Source: Betaproteobacteria bacterium (lineage in GTDB: Bacteria; Pseudomonadota; Gammaproteobacteria; Burkholderiales; SG8-39). From it: a DNA stretch of 30,527 nucleotides. The stretch is from NCBI GenBank assembly GCA_009693435.1, contig SHXF01000052.1, positions 1 to 30,527 on the forward strand, in the 5' to 3' direction. Shown piece by piece: positions 1 to 7,245 of this stretch. The notes beneath the pieces are model-generated. The model did not search any database and was not told the origin of the DNA. It saw nothing but the letters and a program-made list of their open reading frames with translations. Position 1 is the stretch's first letter. The number at the start of each line of letters is the position of its first letter. The position numbers and the translations under genes are program-made.

Positions 1-965
1 GAACTTATCAGGAGCGACTGTGGAATTTTGATTCCGAGCAATTTGGCGGCTTTCATGTTTATGATCAGTTCGAAAGTCGTCGGCTGCTCAACCGGCAAAT
101 CGGCAGGCCTGGCGCCCTTGAGAATTTTGTCGACAAATACTGCGGCGCGGCGAAATAACGCGGGAAAATTCACGCCGTAAGACATCAGACCGCCGTTTTC
201 GGCAAGCGCGCCGAATCCGATTGCAGGCAGGCGATGCTTGGCCACAAGGCTTCCTGCTGCTTTGGCATTGGCGATGATCATCGGATCGTCGATGATCGCG
301 ACCGCTTCAACACCGCGTTTTTTCATTTCGGAAAAGGCGTTACTGAATTCGCCTGGACTACGCACGTCGAATGATTGCAGTTCCAATTTTAATGACCTGG
401 CCGTTACTTGCATGGATTGAAGAGCAGTTTCGTTCGAAGCATTATCCGAATTAAAGAGGACGGCGACTCGCCGGATTCGCGGCAGACCCTCCTTAAGCAA
501 CTCAAGCTGTTTCCCACTGAGTTCGGGGTAGAGGTAGCTCGTTCCGGTAATGTTCCCGCCCGGTCGCGCGAGACTGGCGATGAGGCCCGTGCCTACAGCG
601 TCACCGCTGACGGCCATTACAATTGGAAGCGTAGTTGTTTGCTTGGCCACGCGGGTTCCCGGCGTGCCGTGGGTCACGATGAGATCAACTTTCAGCGCGA
701 CCAGATCGGTTACCAGCTCGCGAAGGCGGTCATAGTTGTCCTCCGCCCAGCGGTAGTCGATGATGAGATTCCTGCCCTCGACATAGCCGAGATCGCGCAG
801 TCCCGCACGCAATCCGTCCACCCGGGTCGCAGTGCCGGCAGCAGTGGCGGAACCGAGAAACCCGATTCTGTGCATCCGTGGGGTTGGCTGCTGAGCGAAA
901 GACCCGAATGGCGCGGTGAGCGCACCGGCGCCAAGTGCCATGACCAGTTTGCGGCGTTTGTTCAT
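1..965 (-). CDS. ABC transporter substrate-binding protein, TrpX/ABC_sub_bind type (3' end outside window)
   Basis: Periplasmic receptor of the ABC_sub_bind (TrpX-like) family; ligand unknown. The frame is open from the ATG at 965 to the window edge, giving 321 codons without a stop, so the last few residues are missing. It begins MNKRRKLVMALGAGALT and continues to a probable signal-peptidase site after GSFAQQ. The family pattern is clear: MHRIGFLGS near residue 35, a GLRAGLRDLGYVEGRN block, TRVAKQTTTLPIVMAV, and SLARPGGNITGTS around residue 125. Purine-rich GGGAGGGGA sits immediately upstream. No permease or ATPase gene lies on this side, so it is either an orphan receptor or its partners are beyond the left edge. 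Family assignment is strong; ligand is not assignable. Confidence 0.88.
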   Translation of the reverse strand, partial: MNKRRKLVMALGAGALTAPFGSFAQQPTPRMHRIGFLGSATAAGTATRVDGLRAGLRDLGYVEGRNLIIDYRWAEDNYDRLRELVTDLVALKVDLIVTHGTPGTRVAKQTTTLPIVMAVSGDAVGTGLIASLARPGGNITGTSYLYPELSGKQLELLKEGLPRIRRVAVLFNSDNASNETALQSMQVTARSLKLELQSFDVRSPGEFSNAFSEMKKRGVEAVAIIDDPMIIANAKAAGSLVAKHRLPAIGFGALAENGGLMSYGVNFPALFRRAAVFVDKILKGARPADLPVEQPTTFELIINMKAAKLLGIKIPQSLLIS

Positions 966-1060
966 TCCCCTCCCAAGGCAGGAGGCCATTATGCTTGATT
1001 GTTTCAGGGGGAATGGGGCAGCCAGTGTCTGCCATGGAGCGGGAGTGCTGGTGACCGCTT

Positions 1061-1094
1061 CGGGTCGCTATGTAGATGCTTACATGGCGACCCG
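1061..1094. repeat. Perfect-stem inverted repeat (hairpin) upstream of the receptor gene
   Basis: CGGGTCGC (1061-1068) pairs with GCGACCCG (1087-1094). ATGTA (1070-1074) pairs with TACAT (1081-1085), and the remaining T/G position can wobble-pair, so the stem is 14 bp with a 6-nt loop. No T-run follows on either strand, so it does not look like an intrinsic terminator. It lies about 100 bases before the start of the minus-strand receptor gene. Confidence 0.6.
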
Positions 1095-1102
1095 GAGCGG
1101 AC

Positions 1103-1144
1103 GGTCAGCTTCCCGGAAATCAGTCTGGCGAGGGTAGACTGACC
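1103..1144. repeat. Second inverted repeat with two mutually exclusive pairings
   Basis: TCAGTCT (1120-1126) is complementary to AGACTGA (1136-1142). GGTCAG (1103-1108) is complementary to CTGACC (1139-1144). The two pairings share bases 1139-1142 and cannot both form. Together with the 1061-1094 hairpin this makes the leader of the minus-strand receptor gene highly structured. The rest of 966-1666 shows no convincing coding frame. Confidence 0.35.
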
Positions 1145-1666
1145 TGCAATTGGATCCCAGTTCGATCCGAACCCGTAGAGCGTGACCTCGGAAAACTGCG
1201 GTCAAGGCTGGAATCTTGTCGAAAAACTTTATAGTACGAATTGTGTAGTGTTCTTGAAGCGATATAAGCCGCTGCATGTGTTCACTTGTATTTTCGCCTC
1301 GTCGGCGGAATCTATGGGTGGTTTCCGGATTTTTGTAGGGAATCACCTCGGCTCGAAAGTTATCCACGGGGGTGCCGCCCGCCCCTCTTAGGCTGATTCC
1401 CATCGTTCGGGGAAGCGGGTCTCGTTCGAACTGAGACCGGGGGGTTACGGGGGGACGCGATCACTGGGGGCGGGTCTGACCGGAATGGGTTACTGATCAA
1501 AGCCGGTCACGGAGCGAGGCAATTATTGGACTTGAAAGGCCGGTTTCGACCCGGAGAGACAGTAGCGGTGTCCGGAAATCGGAAATTCAACGTCTGCGAT
1601 GAACGGGCACAAAAAAACGGGCATGAGTCCGCTTGAGAGCGATACGTTCCATTGCGCGGTTATGCG

Positions 1667-1888
1667 TCAGTTCGAGGACGCGACAGGCTCCAGCTTGAAT
1701 ACTCTCGCAAGCCTTGATGCAGATGGAACGTCCCTTCTGCGTAAGGCCTCTCGAACATCATCGAGCCGGCATGCGTCAGCCACCGTGAGGTAGGGAGACC
1801 AACCGGTGTCGTCTTCCAGAAGTTCAACATCCACTTCAGCGACGTAGCTACCTTCGTGAATGTACTTGGTCCGCTTGCGAGTGCTCAT
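1667..1888 (-). CDS. Small conserved hypothetical protein (73 aa), partner of a DUF4258-like gene
   Basis: A 73-residue acidic/basic protein beginning MSTRKRTKYIHEGSYVAEV, with EDDTGWSPYLTVADACRLDDVREALRR in the middle. From memory, very similar short proteins (KRTKYIHEG..VAEVDVEL, TGWSPYL, LDDVREALR) are widespread in proteobacteria and are often encoded directly downstream of a DUF4258 protein. That pairing suggests a toxin-antitoxin-like module, but this is inference. The upstream gene overlaps its first 41 bases. No catalytic motif was recognised. Confidence 0.7.
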   Translation of the reverse strand: MSTRKRTKYIHEGSYVAEVDVELLEDDTGWSPYLTVADACRLDDVREALRRRDVPSASRLARVFKLEPVASSN

Positions 1889-2027
1889 TGATTTTGGCCT
1901 GCTGAATACTGCTGAGGACGTCCTTCACAGGGATCCGATCGTCCGATAACTCGTCGTAACCGTGCTCTGAAATTCTTACTTCGCCGGCGGTAACCAGCCG
2001 GCGTACGGACTCAAGGGTTTCGCTCAT
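1848..2027 (-). pseudogene. DUF4258-like protein, C-terminal half lost (59 aa)
   Basis: ATG at 2027, stop at 1848-1850. The first ~40 residues (MSETLESVRRLVTAGEVRIS, then EHGYDELSDDRIPVKDVLSS) match the opening of DUF4258 proteins, which are normally about 100 residues long. In those, a DYPD...GPxVLVLQ strand and a HVVWG..KG..AVLVTAYRP core follow. Here the frame instead runs through IQQAKINEHS into the start of the next gene and stops 41 bases inside it. The core is absent, consistent with an internal deletion that removed the 3' half. The overlap with the 73-aa gene is probably a product of that deletion. Confidence 0.55.
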
Positions 2028-2160
2028 TCAATCTGTGCCCGTACGGTCGATCACTGACGCCCAACTCTTTGGCACGGTAGTTGATCGGGTCGGCTCCCGT
2101 GTTGCGCAGGTATGCCACTTGAGCCTGGAACTGTGCAATTCGGTCCAGGGTGACTCCCGC
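2011..2160 (-). other. Coding-like remnant of an unidentified gene
   Basis: In the frame ending at the stop at 2011-2013, the stretch beyond the DctP stop reads like genuine protein: DAGVTLDRIAQFQAQVAYLR, then NTGADPINYRAKELGVSDRP. It has no start codon or ribosome-binding site of its own, and upstream the frame enters the antisense of dctP. It looks like the C-terminal tail of a gene whose body has been lost. The family was not recognised. Confidence 0.3.
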
Positions 2161-2161
2161 G

Positions 2162-3187
2162 TCACTTGGTCGCTGCCACCTTCCTGATTTCCTCGCGCAG
2201 GTCCGCCAGCGCGCGCGCGCCGTCGACGCCCTTGGCCTTGGCGGCGGTGTACCAGGCGGTCTCCATGCCCTGGACCTTGGCGCGAACTGCATCGATCATC
2301 GCCTTGTCGGCGGCGATGAATTCGGCGTTGTTTGCCTTGAGCGCGGCGAGGCCGCTTGCGTCCGCGTCGTTCCAGTTCCGTCCGGCGACGCGCGCGAGTT
2401 TTTCGCCGGATTGCGCATCGATGACCGCCTTGTCCTGCGCGGAGAGCTTGGCGTAGGCGGCCGGGTTCATGAAGATCGCGAACGATGTGTTGTACAGGCC
2501 GCCGGGCAGATAGGTGTGATACTTGATCAGCTTTTCGAGCTTGAACGCGGACATCGCCTCCGCCGAGGAAAACGCGCCATCGGCGATGCCGTTGCTCAGG
2601 ATTTCATAGGTCTCCGAGGCGGGCCTCAGCAGCACGTTGATATCCAGTTCCTTCGCCAGGTCGGTGACGATGCCGCCGCCGATGCGGATTTTCAGACCCT
2701 TGAAATCCGCGACCGCGCGGATCGCCTTCTTGGTGGTGAAGATTCCGCCAGGCCCGTGCGCGAATACGGCGAGTACCTTCACGCCCTTGTGCTCGTCGGC
2801 CTTGGCCATGTGCCGTTCATGGATCCGCTGGTAGGCGATGGAGTTGATTTCGGAGGTATCGCCGAGAAAGGGAAATTCCGCCACGCGCGTAAGCAGAAAG
2901 CGCCCCGGCGTATAGCCGTCCACCGTCCAGGACACATCGGCGAGGCCGTCGCGGATCGCATCGAAAGTGCCCGGCGGCGAGGTCACGGCCTTGGCGAGCA
3001 GCGTGTGCTTGATGCGTCCGCCGGATGCCTTCTCCACCTCCGCGGCCCACTCCATGATCGAGCGCGTCACCGTGTGGTTATGCGGCAGCCAGGACGAAAT
3101 CGTGAGCGTGGTCTGCGCCACGGCGGGTGCGGCGGCAAAGGCACAGGCGGCGGCTAGCGCCGCCAACGGGATTCGGGGTGTGCGCAT
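2162..3187 (-). CDS. dctP: TRAP transporter substrate-binding protein, DctP family
   Basis: Periplasmic receptor for a TRAP transporter, a family that typically binds organic acids. It has 341 aa from ATG 3187, chosen because GAGGAAA lies just upstream and a textbook signal peptide follows (MRTPRIPLAALAAACAFAAA..AVAQ). The mature protein opens TTLTISSWLPHNHTV. The family's carboxylate-binding arginine lies in the DFKGLKIRIGGG block near residue 168. VLLRPASETYEILSNGIADG and the helical C-terminus (LADLREEIRKVA) also fit. The DctQ and DctM membrane subunits are absent nearby, so it is an orphan receptor here. Ligand unknown. Confidence 0.9.
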   Translation of the reverse strand: MRTPRIPLAALAAACAFAAAPAVAQTTLTISSWLPHNHTVTRSIMEWAAEVEKASGGRIKHTLLAKAVTSPPGTFDAIRDGLADVSWTVDGYTPGRFLLTRVAEFPFLGDTSEINSIAYQRIHERHMAKADEHKGVKVLAVFAHGPGGIFTTKKAIRAVADFKGLKIRIGGGIVTDLAKELDINVLLRPASETYEILSNGIADGAFSSAEAMSAFKLEKLIKYHTYLPGGLYNTSFAIFMNPAAYAKLSAQDKAVIDAQSGEKLARVAGRNWNDADASGLAALKANNAEFIAADKAMIDAVRAKVQGMETAWYTAAKAKGVDGARALADLREEIRKVAATK

Positions 3188-3334
3188 GATATTTTCCTCG
3201 ATGACGTGTGGATGCTTGTGGCCGGGCCAGGGATCGATTCCCGGGGCGGTGCGCAAAACAGCAGCTATCGCATGGTGCAAGCAGGCCCGGGGCAAGTCAA
3301 GGTTCGATGCGGGCCATTATTACCGCACAGCGCA

Positions 3335-3360
3335 GCCGTAGGGCGTAGCCGTAGGGCGTA
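3335..3360 (+). repeat. Two-copy 13-bp tandem repeat
   Basis: GCCGTAGGGCGTA occurs twice without a gap (3335-3347 and 3348-3360). The second copy leads into the dispersed repeat that follows. The GTAGGGCG core also appears in the other copy of that repeat. Confidence 0.7.
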
Positions 3361-3552
3361 ACTTCGGCGCGCCGAATACTGGTGGTTTTCCCGCGATCAT
3401 GGCGCGATGAATCCGCGCCGTACGATGGTGGTGCTGCATGGGTCCTGAAGGCTGCGATTCAAACGGATATGCCGTCAGCCGCCGTATTGAACGAGGACGG
3501 GAGGGCAGTCATGACGGAATCAATGAACTTCCCACATCGGTTTGAATCTCAC
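3351..3552 (+). repeat. Dispersed repeat, copy 1 (~200 bp)
   Basis: This segment is similar to the reverse complement of 11269-11456. Shared blocks in order are GTAGGGCG.A.CTTC, CGCCGAATAC.GG.GG, ATGGCGCGATGAATCCGCGCC, ATATGCCGT.AGC.GCCGTA, TTGAAC.A.GACG, GTCATGACGGAATCAATGAA and CACATCGG.TTGAATC. Inside both copies is a short open frame starting at the ATG of GTCATGACGGAATC (3511), preceded by GGGAGGG. It encodes MTESMNFPHRFESH here and MTESMNFPHRLESH in copy 2. No transposase is encoded. The element ends 67 bases before the VOC gene. Confidence 0.75.
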
Positions 3553-3619
3553 TCCGCCAAAGCAGGCTTGTCCGCCAGCGGGTATGCTGCGCGCATAGCC
3601 ACCCGCACGGAGGTCCGAC

Positions 3620-4174
3620 ATGTTCCATCGCCTGCACCACATTGCCTATCGCTGCAAGGATGCGCAGCGCACCGTCGATTTCTACACAAAAGTCATCGGC
3701 CTGGAGTACTCTGCGGGCATGCTCCCGCCCGAAGGAAACCGGCACTGGCATTACAAGATCCATGCGGAGTCGATACACATTTTTTTCAAGCTCCTGGATG
3801 GCAGCTTCCTCGCCTTTTTTGAAGTGGCCAATTTCCCGGAGGAAACGCCCGATACTGCGACGCCGATCTGGATCAAGCACATTGCCTTCGAGGTGCCCGG
3901 CATGGAGTACCTGGTCGCGGCGAAGAAGCGCCTGCAGGACCACGGCGTCGATGTCCGCGGCCCGCAGGACCATTACATCTGCCATTCCGTCTACTTCGAA
4001 GACCCCGACGGCCACCGCCTCGAGATGGCGTCGCGCAGCGATGTTCCGGGCATGTGGGAAAAGCTGGCCGACAAGGCCCCGGCCAACCTCGCCGAGTGGA
4101 ACGAACGCAAGCGGCGCTGGGCGGCCGAAAAGTCTGCCGTGGGGGAAGCTTCGAAAGAGCACGCTCCGGCGTAG
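3620..4174 (+). CDS. VOC-superfamily (glyoxalase/dioxygenase-like) metalloprotein
   Basis: 184-aa cytoplasmic protein with the paired beta-alpha-beta-beta-beta modules of the vicinal oxygen chelate fold. The expected four metal ligands are visible: H7 (LHHIAYRCKDAQRT), E68 (FFEVANF), H87 (IKHIAFEV) and E135 (DPDGHRLEMAS). The last block is the family hallmark. GGAGG at 3612-3616 supports the ATG at 3620. The basic tail after residue ~140 (WNERKRRWAAEK) is longer than in minimal glyoxalases. Only 18 bases separate it from the following Bug receptor gene, so the two are probably cotranscribed. The reaction (isomerase, dioxygenase or lyase) cannot be decided from the sequence. Confidence 0.85.
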   Translation: MFHRLHHIAYRCKDAQRTVDFYTKVIGLEYSAGMLPPEGNRHWHYKIHAESIHIFFKLLDGSFLAFFEVANFPEETPDTATPIWIKHIAFEVPGMEYLVAAKKRLQDHGVDVRGPQDHYICHSVYFEDPDGHRLEMASRSDVPGMWEKLADKAPANLAEWNERKRRWAAEKSAVGEASKEHAPA

Positions 4175-4192
4175 GGGTCGAGGACTGCCAGA

Positions 4193-5158
4193 ATGAAATC
4201 GGTGCTGATCCGGTTCGCGCTCGGTGTTGCAGGATCATTCCTGGCAAGCATCGCCATCGCCCAGGGATTCCCGGGCAAGCCGATACGCGTCATCCTGATC
4301 TTCACGCCGGGCAGCCTGAGCGATGTGCTGGTGCGCCTCGCCACGGACAAGGCCGCTGCGGCGCTGGGTCAGCCGATTATCATCGAACACAAACCCGGCG
4401 CCGGCGGCAACCTGGCGGCCGATTTCGTCGCCAAGGCGCCCGCCGACGGACATACCTTGTTGTTCGGCGCCACGCCGCTTGCGATAAACGCCTCGCTGTA
4501 CAGGAAACTTCCTTACGATGCGATCAGGGACTTTGCGCCAATCACGCTGGTTGCCAGTGGTCCGCTGGTGATGTTCGTGAATGCCGATCTCCCGGCAAAG
4601 AATGTGGGGGATTTCATAGCCCATGCGAAAACGCGGCCGAACGCGTTGAACTATGCATCGGTCGGCGTCGGCTCGGCGACGCATCTCGGCGTGGTGTTGT
4701 TCAGCCGGGCTTCCGGCATCGAATTGACGCACGTCCCCTACAAGGGCATCGCGCAGATCCTGCCGGACATGGTCTCGGGCCAGGTCCATCTGACCTTTAA
4801 TGCCATCGGCCCCGCCACGCAGTTCGTCCAGGCGGGCAAGTTGCGGATGCTGGCCGTTACCAGCCCCAGGCGTCTGCCGCACTATCCCGATCTTCCGTCG
4901 GTGGCGGAAACCCTGCCCGGATTCGACGTGTCCGGCTGGTATGGCTTCTTTGCGCCGGCCGCGACACCGCGCGAGGTGCTCGTCCGGCTGAATACCGAGT
5001 TCGTCAAAACCTTGTCCGCTGCGGACGTCCCCGAGCGTGTCGGCAGGATCGGACTCTTTCCTCACCCGCAATCCCTGGAGGAAGCGGCGCTTTTCCTGCC
5101 GCGCGAGGTGGAAAAATGGGGACAGGCGGTGCGGGCATCGGGCGCAACGGCCGACTAG
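4193..5158 (+). CDS. Bug/TctC-family tripartite tricarboxylate transporter receptor
   Basis: 321-aa periplasmic binding protein of the Bug family. A signal peptide (residues 1-23, ending SIAIAQ) precedes GFPGKPIRVILIFTPGSLSD, the family's first ligand loop, where GG..D is more usual than GSLSD. The second loop, HKPGAGGNLAADFVAKAPADG, is canonical. Also present are LYRKLPYDAIRDFAPIT, THVPYKGIAQILPDMVSGQ, and GWYGFFAPAATPREVLVRLN near residue 260. No TctA/TctB membrane genes are nearby, as is common for this expanded family. It probably shares a transcript with the VOC gene. Ligand unknown. Confidence 0.92.
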   Translation: MKSVLIRFALGVAGSFLASIAIAQGFPGKPIRVILIFTPGSLSDVLVRLATDKAAAALGQPIIIEHKPGAGGNLAADFVAKAPADGHTLLFGATPLAINASLYRKLPYDAIRDFAPITLVASGPLVMFVNADLPAKNVGDFIAHAKTRPNALNYASVGVGSATHLGVVLFSRASGIELTHVPYKGIAQILPDMVSGQVHLTFNAIGPATQFVQAGKLRMLAVTSPRRLPHYPDLPSVAETLPGFDVSGWYGFFAPAATPREVLVRLNTEFVKTLSAADVPERVGRIGLFPHPQSLEEAALFLPREVEKWGQAVRASGATAD

Positions 5159-5275
5159 AAATTGCAGGACGCAGACAACGATGCCGCGAGAGGCGAACAT
5201 TCTCACCCGGCATGCCGTGACCCGCCGCGGTGTCCGCAATCCATCCATATCGAATGCTGATTGAGGGAGACCGCC

Positions 5276-5893
5276 ATAAACTGCCGCGCAGCACGCAGCA
5301 CCCTCGCATGGGCGACCTTGTGTCTCATCACGCAGCTGACGGGCTGCGGCGCCATGCATCGCAATACCGTGATTTCAGCACTGCCCACCTACGAGGCGAC
5401 GCAGCGCGCCTGGCCTACGCTCAATCCCGCCGAAGGCCGGATCATCGTCTACTGGCCGCGGTTGCCGGTCGGCGGTCTCGGCTTTGGCCCGCAGGTCGCG
5501 TCCACCGGCGCCCGGGTCGGCCAGCAGGGCGCCGGCGGAAGTGTCGGAGTCAACTTCCTCGAGATGGGTGGCGGCACCCTCGGTTCGCTTTATCTGGATG
5601 CCGCTGAAGAAGTCCGCATCAGCGACGAAACGTTCCTGTTCGCCGATCTTTACCCCGGCCTGCACAAGGTCGAATTCAAGGTGTCGCCGACGAGTTCGAG
5701 GCGGGCGGCATCCTTTGAAATCCGGCGGGGCGCCTACACCTACGTGCGCTTCGAATCGAACCAGTTTACCGATACGGCGCCGGTGATCGTAGACGAGGCT
5801 GTCGCGCTCAGAGAACTCGCGCAATTGCGCTACTTCGGCAGGCAGGCGTTTCCCTTCAATCGCCGGCCGCCGCCGCCGGAGAAAAAACCCTGA
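5276..5893 (+). CDS. Predicted lipoprotein, DUF2846-like (apparent ATA start)
   Basis: About 205 aa. The N-terminus (NCRAARSTLAWATLCLITQL) ends in lipobox L-T-G-C near residues 21-24, so it should be lipidated at that cysteine and sit in the envelope. The body has EGRIIVYWPRLPVGG, LYLDAAEEVRISDETFLFADL and PGLHKVEFKV...RGAYTYVRFE, the beta-strand pattern of DUF2846-type lipoproteins. It ends in a proline-rich basic tail. A strong Shine-Dalgarno AGGGAG (5264-5269) is followed six bases later by ATA at 5276, with no ATG or GTG in frame nearby. The only other in-frame candidates are a TTG at 5261, immediately against AGGGAG, and a TTG near 5315 that would cut into the signal peptide. An AUA start, or a sequence error at this codon, is therefore the best explanation. 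Function unknown. Confidence 0.72.
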   Translation: MNCRAARSTLAWATLCLITQLTGCGAMHRNTVISALPTYEATQRAWPTLNPAEGRIIVYWPRLPVGGLGFGPQVASTGARVGQQGAGGSVGVNFLEMGGGTLGSLYLDAAEEVRISDETFLFADLYPGLHKVEFKVSPTSSRRAASFEIRRGAYTYVRFESNQFTDTAPVIVDEAVALRELAQLRYFGRQAFPFNRRPPPPEKKP

Positions 5894-5965
5894 GCCTTGC
5901 CGGCCCCTGTTTGCGTTGCGGAAAATGAAGGCGAGCATGTGCGTCGGCTTTTGGAGCAGGACACT

Positions 5966-7144
5966 TTGACGAAAACCAGTTTGCAGGCCGGGGCGGTCGC
6001 GAGCCGCTCCGGGGACTACACCGGCATACTCCCGAGCCAGAGAATCAGGGAGATGCTCAATCTCGGCGAGATCAAGCCGCTGATGAGGCCGATCGATGAC
6101 GACCAGGTCCAGCCGGCCAGCATCGATCTGCGCCTCGGTGATTGGGCCTATCCGGTGGTCACCAGCTTTCTTCCCGGCAAGGGCGTGAAAGTGCTCGAAA
6201 AAATGAGGCAGCTGGACGAGCGCTTCGACGATTTCAAGATCGATCTCAGCAATGGCGCCGTTCTTGAAAAGGGGCGGATCTATGTCATCCCGCTGCTGGA
6301 GGCCATTAACCTGCGCAGCGACGTCGCCGCTTTTGCCAATCCGAAAAGTTCAACCGGCCGGCTGGATATCCTGACCCGCCTGATTGCCGATGGCGCCACC
6401 ATTTTCGACGAGGTCGGCGAGGGCTACAAGGGCGAGCTCTATATCGAAGTCGCGCCGCGAACGTTCAGCATCGTCGTCAGAACGGGAACCCGGCTGAACC
6501 AGTTGCGGTTCAGCCGCACGCGGGGGGAAGAGCCGAAATCCATCTCGCTCAAAGACTGGAAAGCGCTCATCCGCGAAGGGCAGATCGTGGACTTTCGCGG
6601 GCAGGAGAAAAAATCGATCAAGACGGGCGTGTTGCCGTTCACGGTCGACCTGAAAGGCTCGGGCGTGGGAAACAACCTGATCGGCTATCGGGCGAAGAAG
6701 CACGCCGGGAGAATCGATCTGGAGAAACGCGATTACGACCCGCGCGATTTCTGGGATCCCATTGTGTTTCACAAGGCGGCTTCGCTGATACTGGACCCGG
6801 ACGAGTTCTATATCCTGATGACGAAAGAGGCGATCGCGGTGCCGCCGGACTATGCGGCGGAGATGTTGCCCTACGACACCCGCGCCGGTGAATTTCGCGT
6901 CCACTACGCCGGCTTCTTCGATCCGGGATTCGGCTGGAACGCCGCGACAAACAAGGCGGGCAGCAGCAGGGGCGTGCTGGAAGTGCGGTCCCACGAAGTC
7001 CCGTTTCTGCTGGAGCACGGGCAGACCGTCGGCTGGCTGCGCTACGAGCGCATGGCAGCGCGGCCCGAACTTCTCTACGGTCAGGACAGCCACTCCAACT
7101 ACCAGGGGCAGAGCCTCAAACTGGCCAAGCAGTTCAGGCAGTAG
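5966..7144 (+). CDS. dcd: Two-domain 2'-deoxycytidine 5'-triphosphate deaminase
   Basis: dCTP deaminase of the long, duplicated type (about 392 aa against ~190 for E. coli Dcd). It makes dUTP from dCTP for thymidylate synthesis. The first half holds the trimeric dUTPase-like core: VQPASIDLRLGDWAYP (about residues 48-63), ANPKSSTGRLD (~124-134), and DEVGEGYKGELYIEVAPRTF with LNQLRFSRT after it. The second half repeats the fold in diverged form (GVLPFTVDLKGSGVG, FYILMTKEAIAVPPDYAAEM, EVRSHEVPFLLEHGQTVGWL). TTG 5966 is preferred because GGAG lies 8 bases upstream and the family similarity begins soon after. The frame is also open from a TTG at 5897. Confidence 0.85.
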   Translation: MTKTSLQAGAVASRSGDYTGILPSQRIREMLNLGEIKPLMRPIDDDQVQPASIDLRLGDWAYPVVTSFLPGKGVKVLEKMRQLDERFDDFKIDLSNGAVLEKGRIYVIPLLEAINLRSDVAAFANPKSSTGRLDILTRLIADGATIFDEVGEGYKGELYIEVAPRTFSIVVRTGTRLNQLRFSRTRGEEPKSISLKDWKALIREGQIVDFRGQEKKSIKTGVLPFTVDLKGSGVGNNLIGYRAKKHAGRIDLEKRDYDPRDFWDPIVFHKAASLILDPDEFYILMTKEAIAVPPDYAAEMLPYDTRAGEFRVHYAGFFDPGFGWNAATNKAGSSRGVLEVRSHEVPFLLEHGQTVGWLRYERMAARPELLYGQDSHSNYQGQSLKLAKQFRQ

Positions 7145-7169
7145 CGCGCACGGTTTTACTGCTGCCGCC

Positions 7170-7217
7170 GCTGTCAATCACGCTGTCGATCACGCTGTCG
7201 ATCACGCCGTCGATCAC
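7170..7217 (+). repeat. 12-bp tandem repeat, 4 copies
   Basis: GCTGTCAATCAC, GCTGTCGATCAC, GCTGTCGATCAC and GCCGTCGATCAC follow one another without gaps, then the pattern decays. It lies in the 101-base gap between the converging dcd and Bug receptor genes. No terminator-like hairpin is seen there. Confidence 0.85.
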
Positions 7218-7245
7218 TATGTCACCGGCGTTGTTGCGAGGGACC

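Noticed and set aside
1182..1391. 69-aa plus-strand frame in the left gene-free region
   Set aside because: No ribosome-binding site and no recognisable pattern. Other short frames in 966-1666 are equally unconvincing.
2150..3157. 335-aa open frame on the plus strand
   Set aside because: It is the antisense of dctP in a high-GC gene; composition is repetitive and no family pattern is visible, whereas the minus strand has full TRAP receptor motifs.
3382..3822. 146-aa plus-strand frame across the repeat and the VOC gene
   Set aside because: Only the short MTESMNFPHRFESH part is shared with the other repeat copy. The rest is an out-of-frame reading of the VOC gene.
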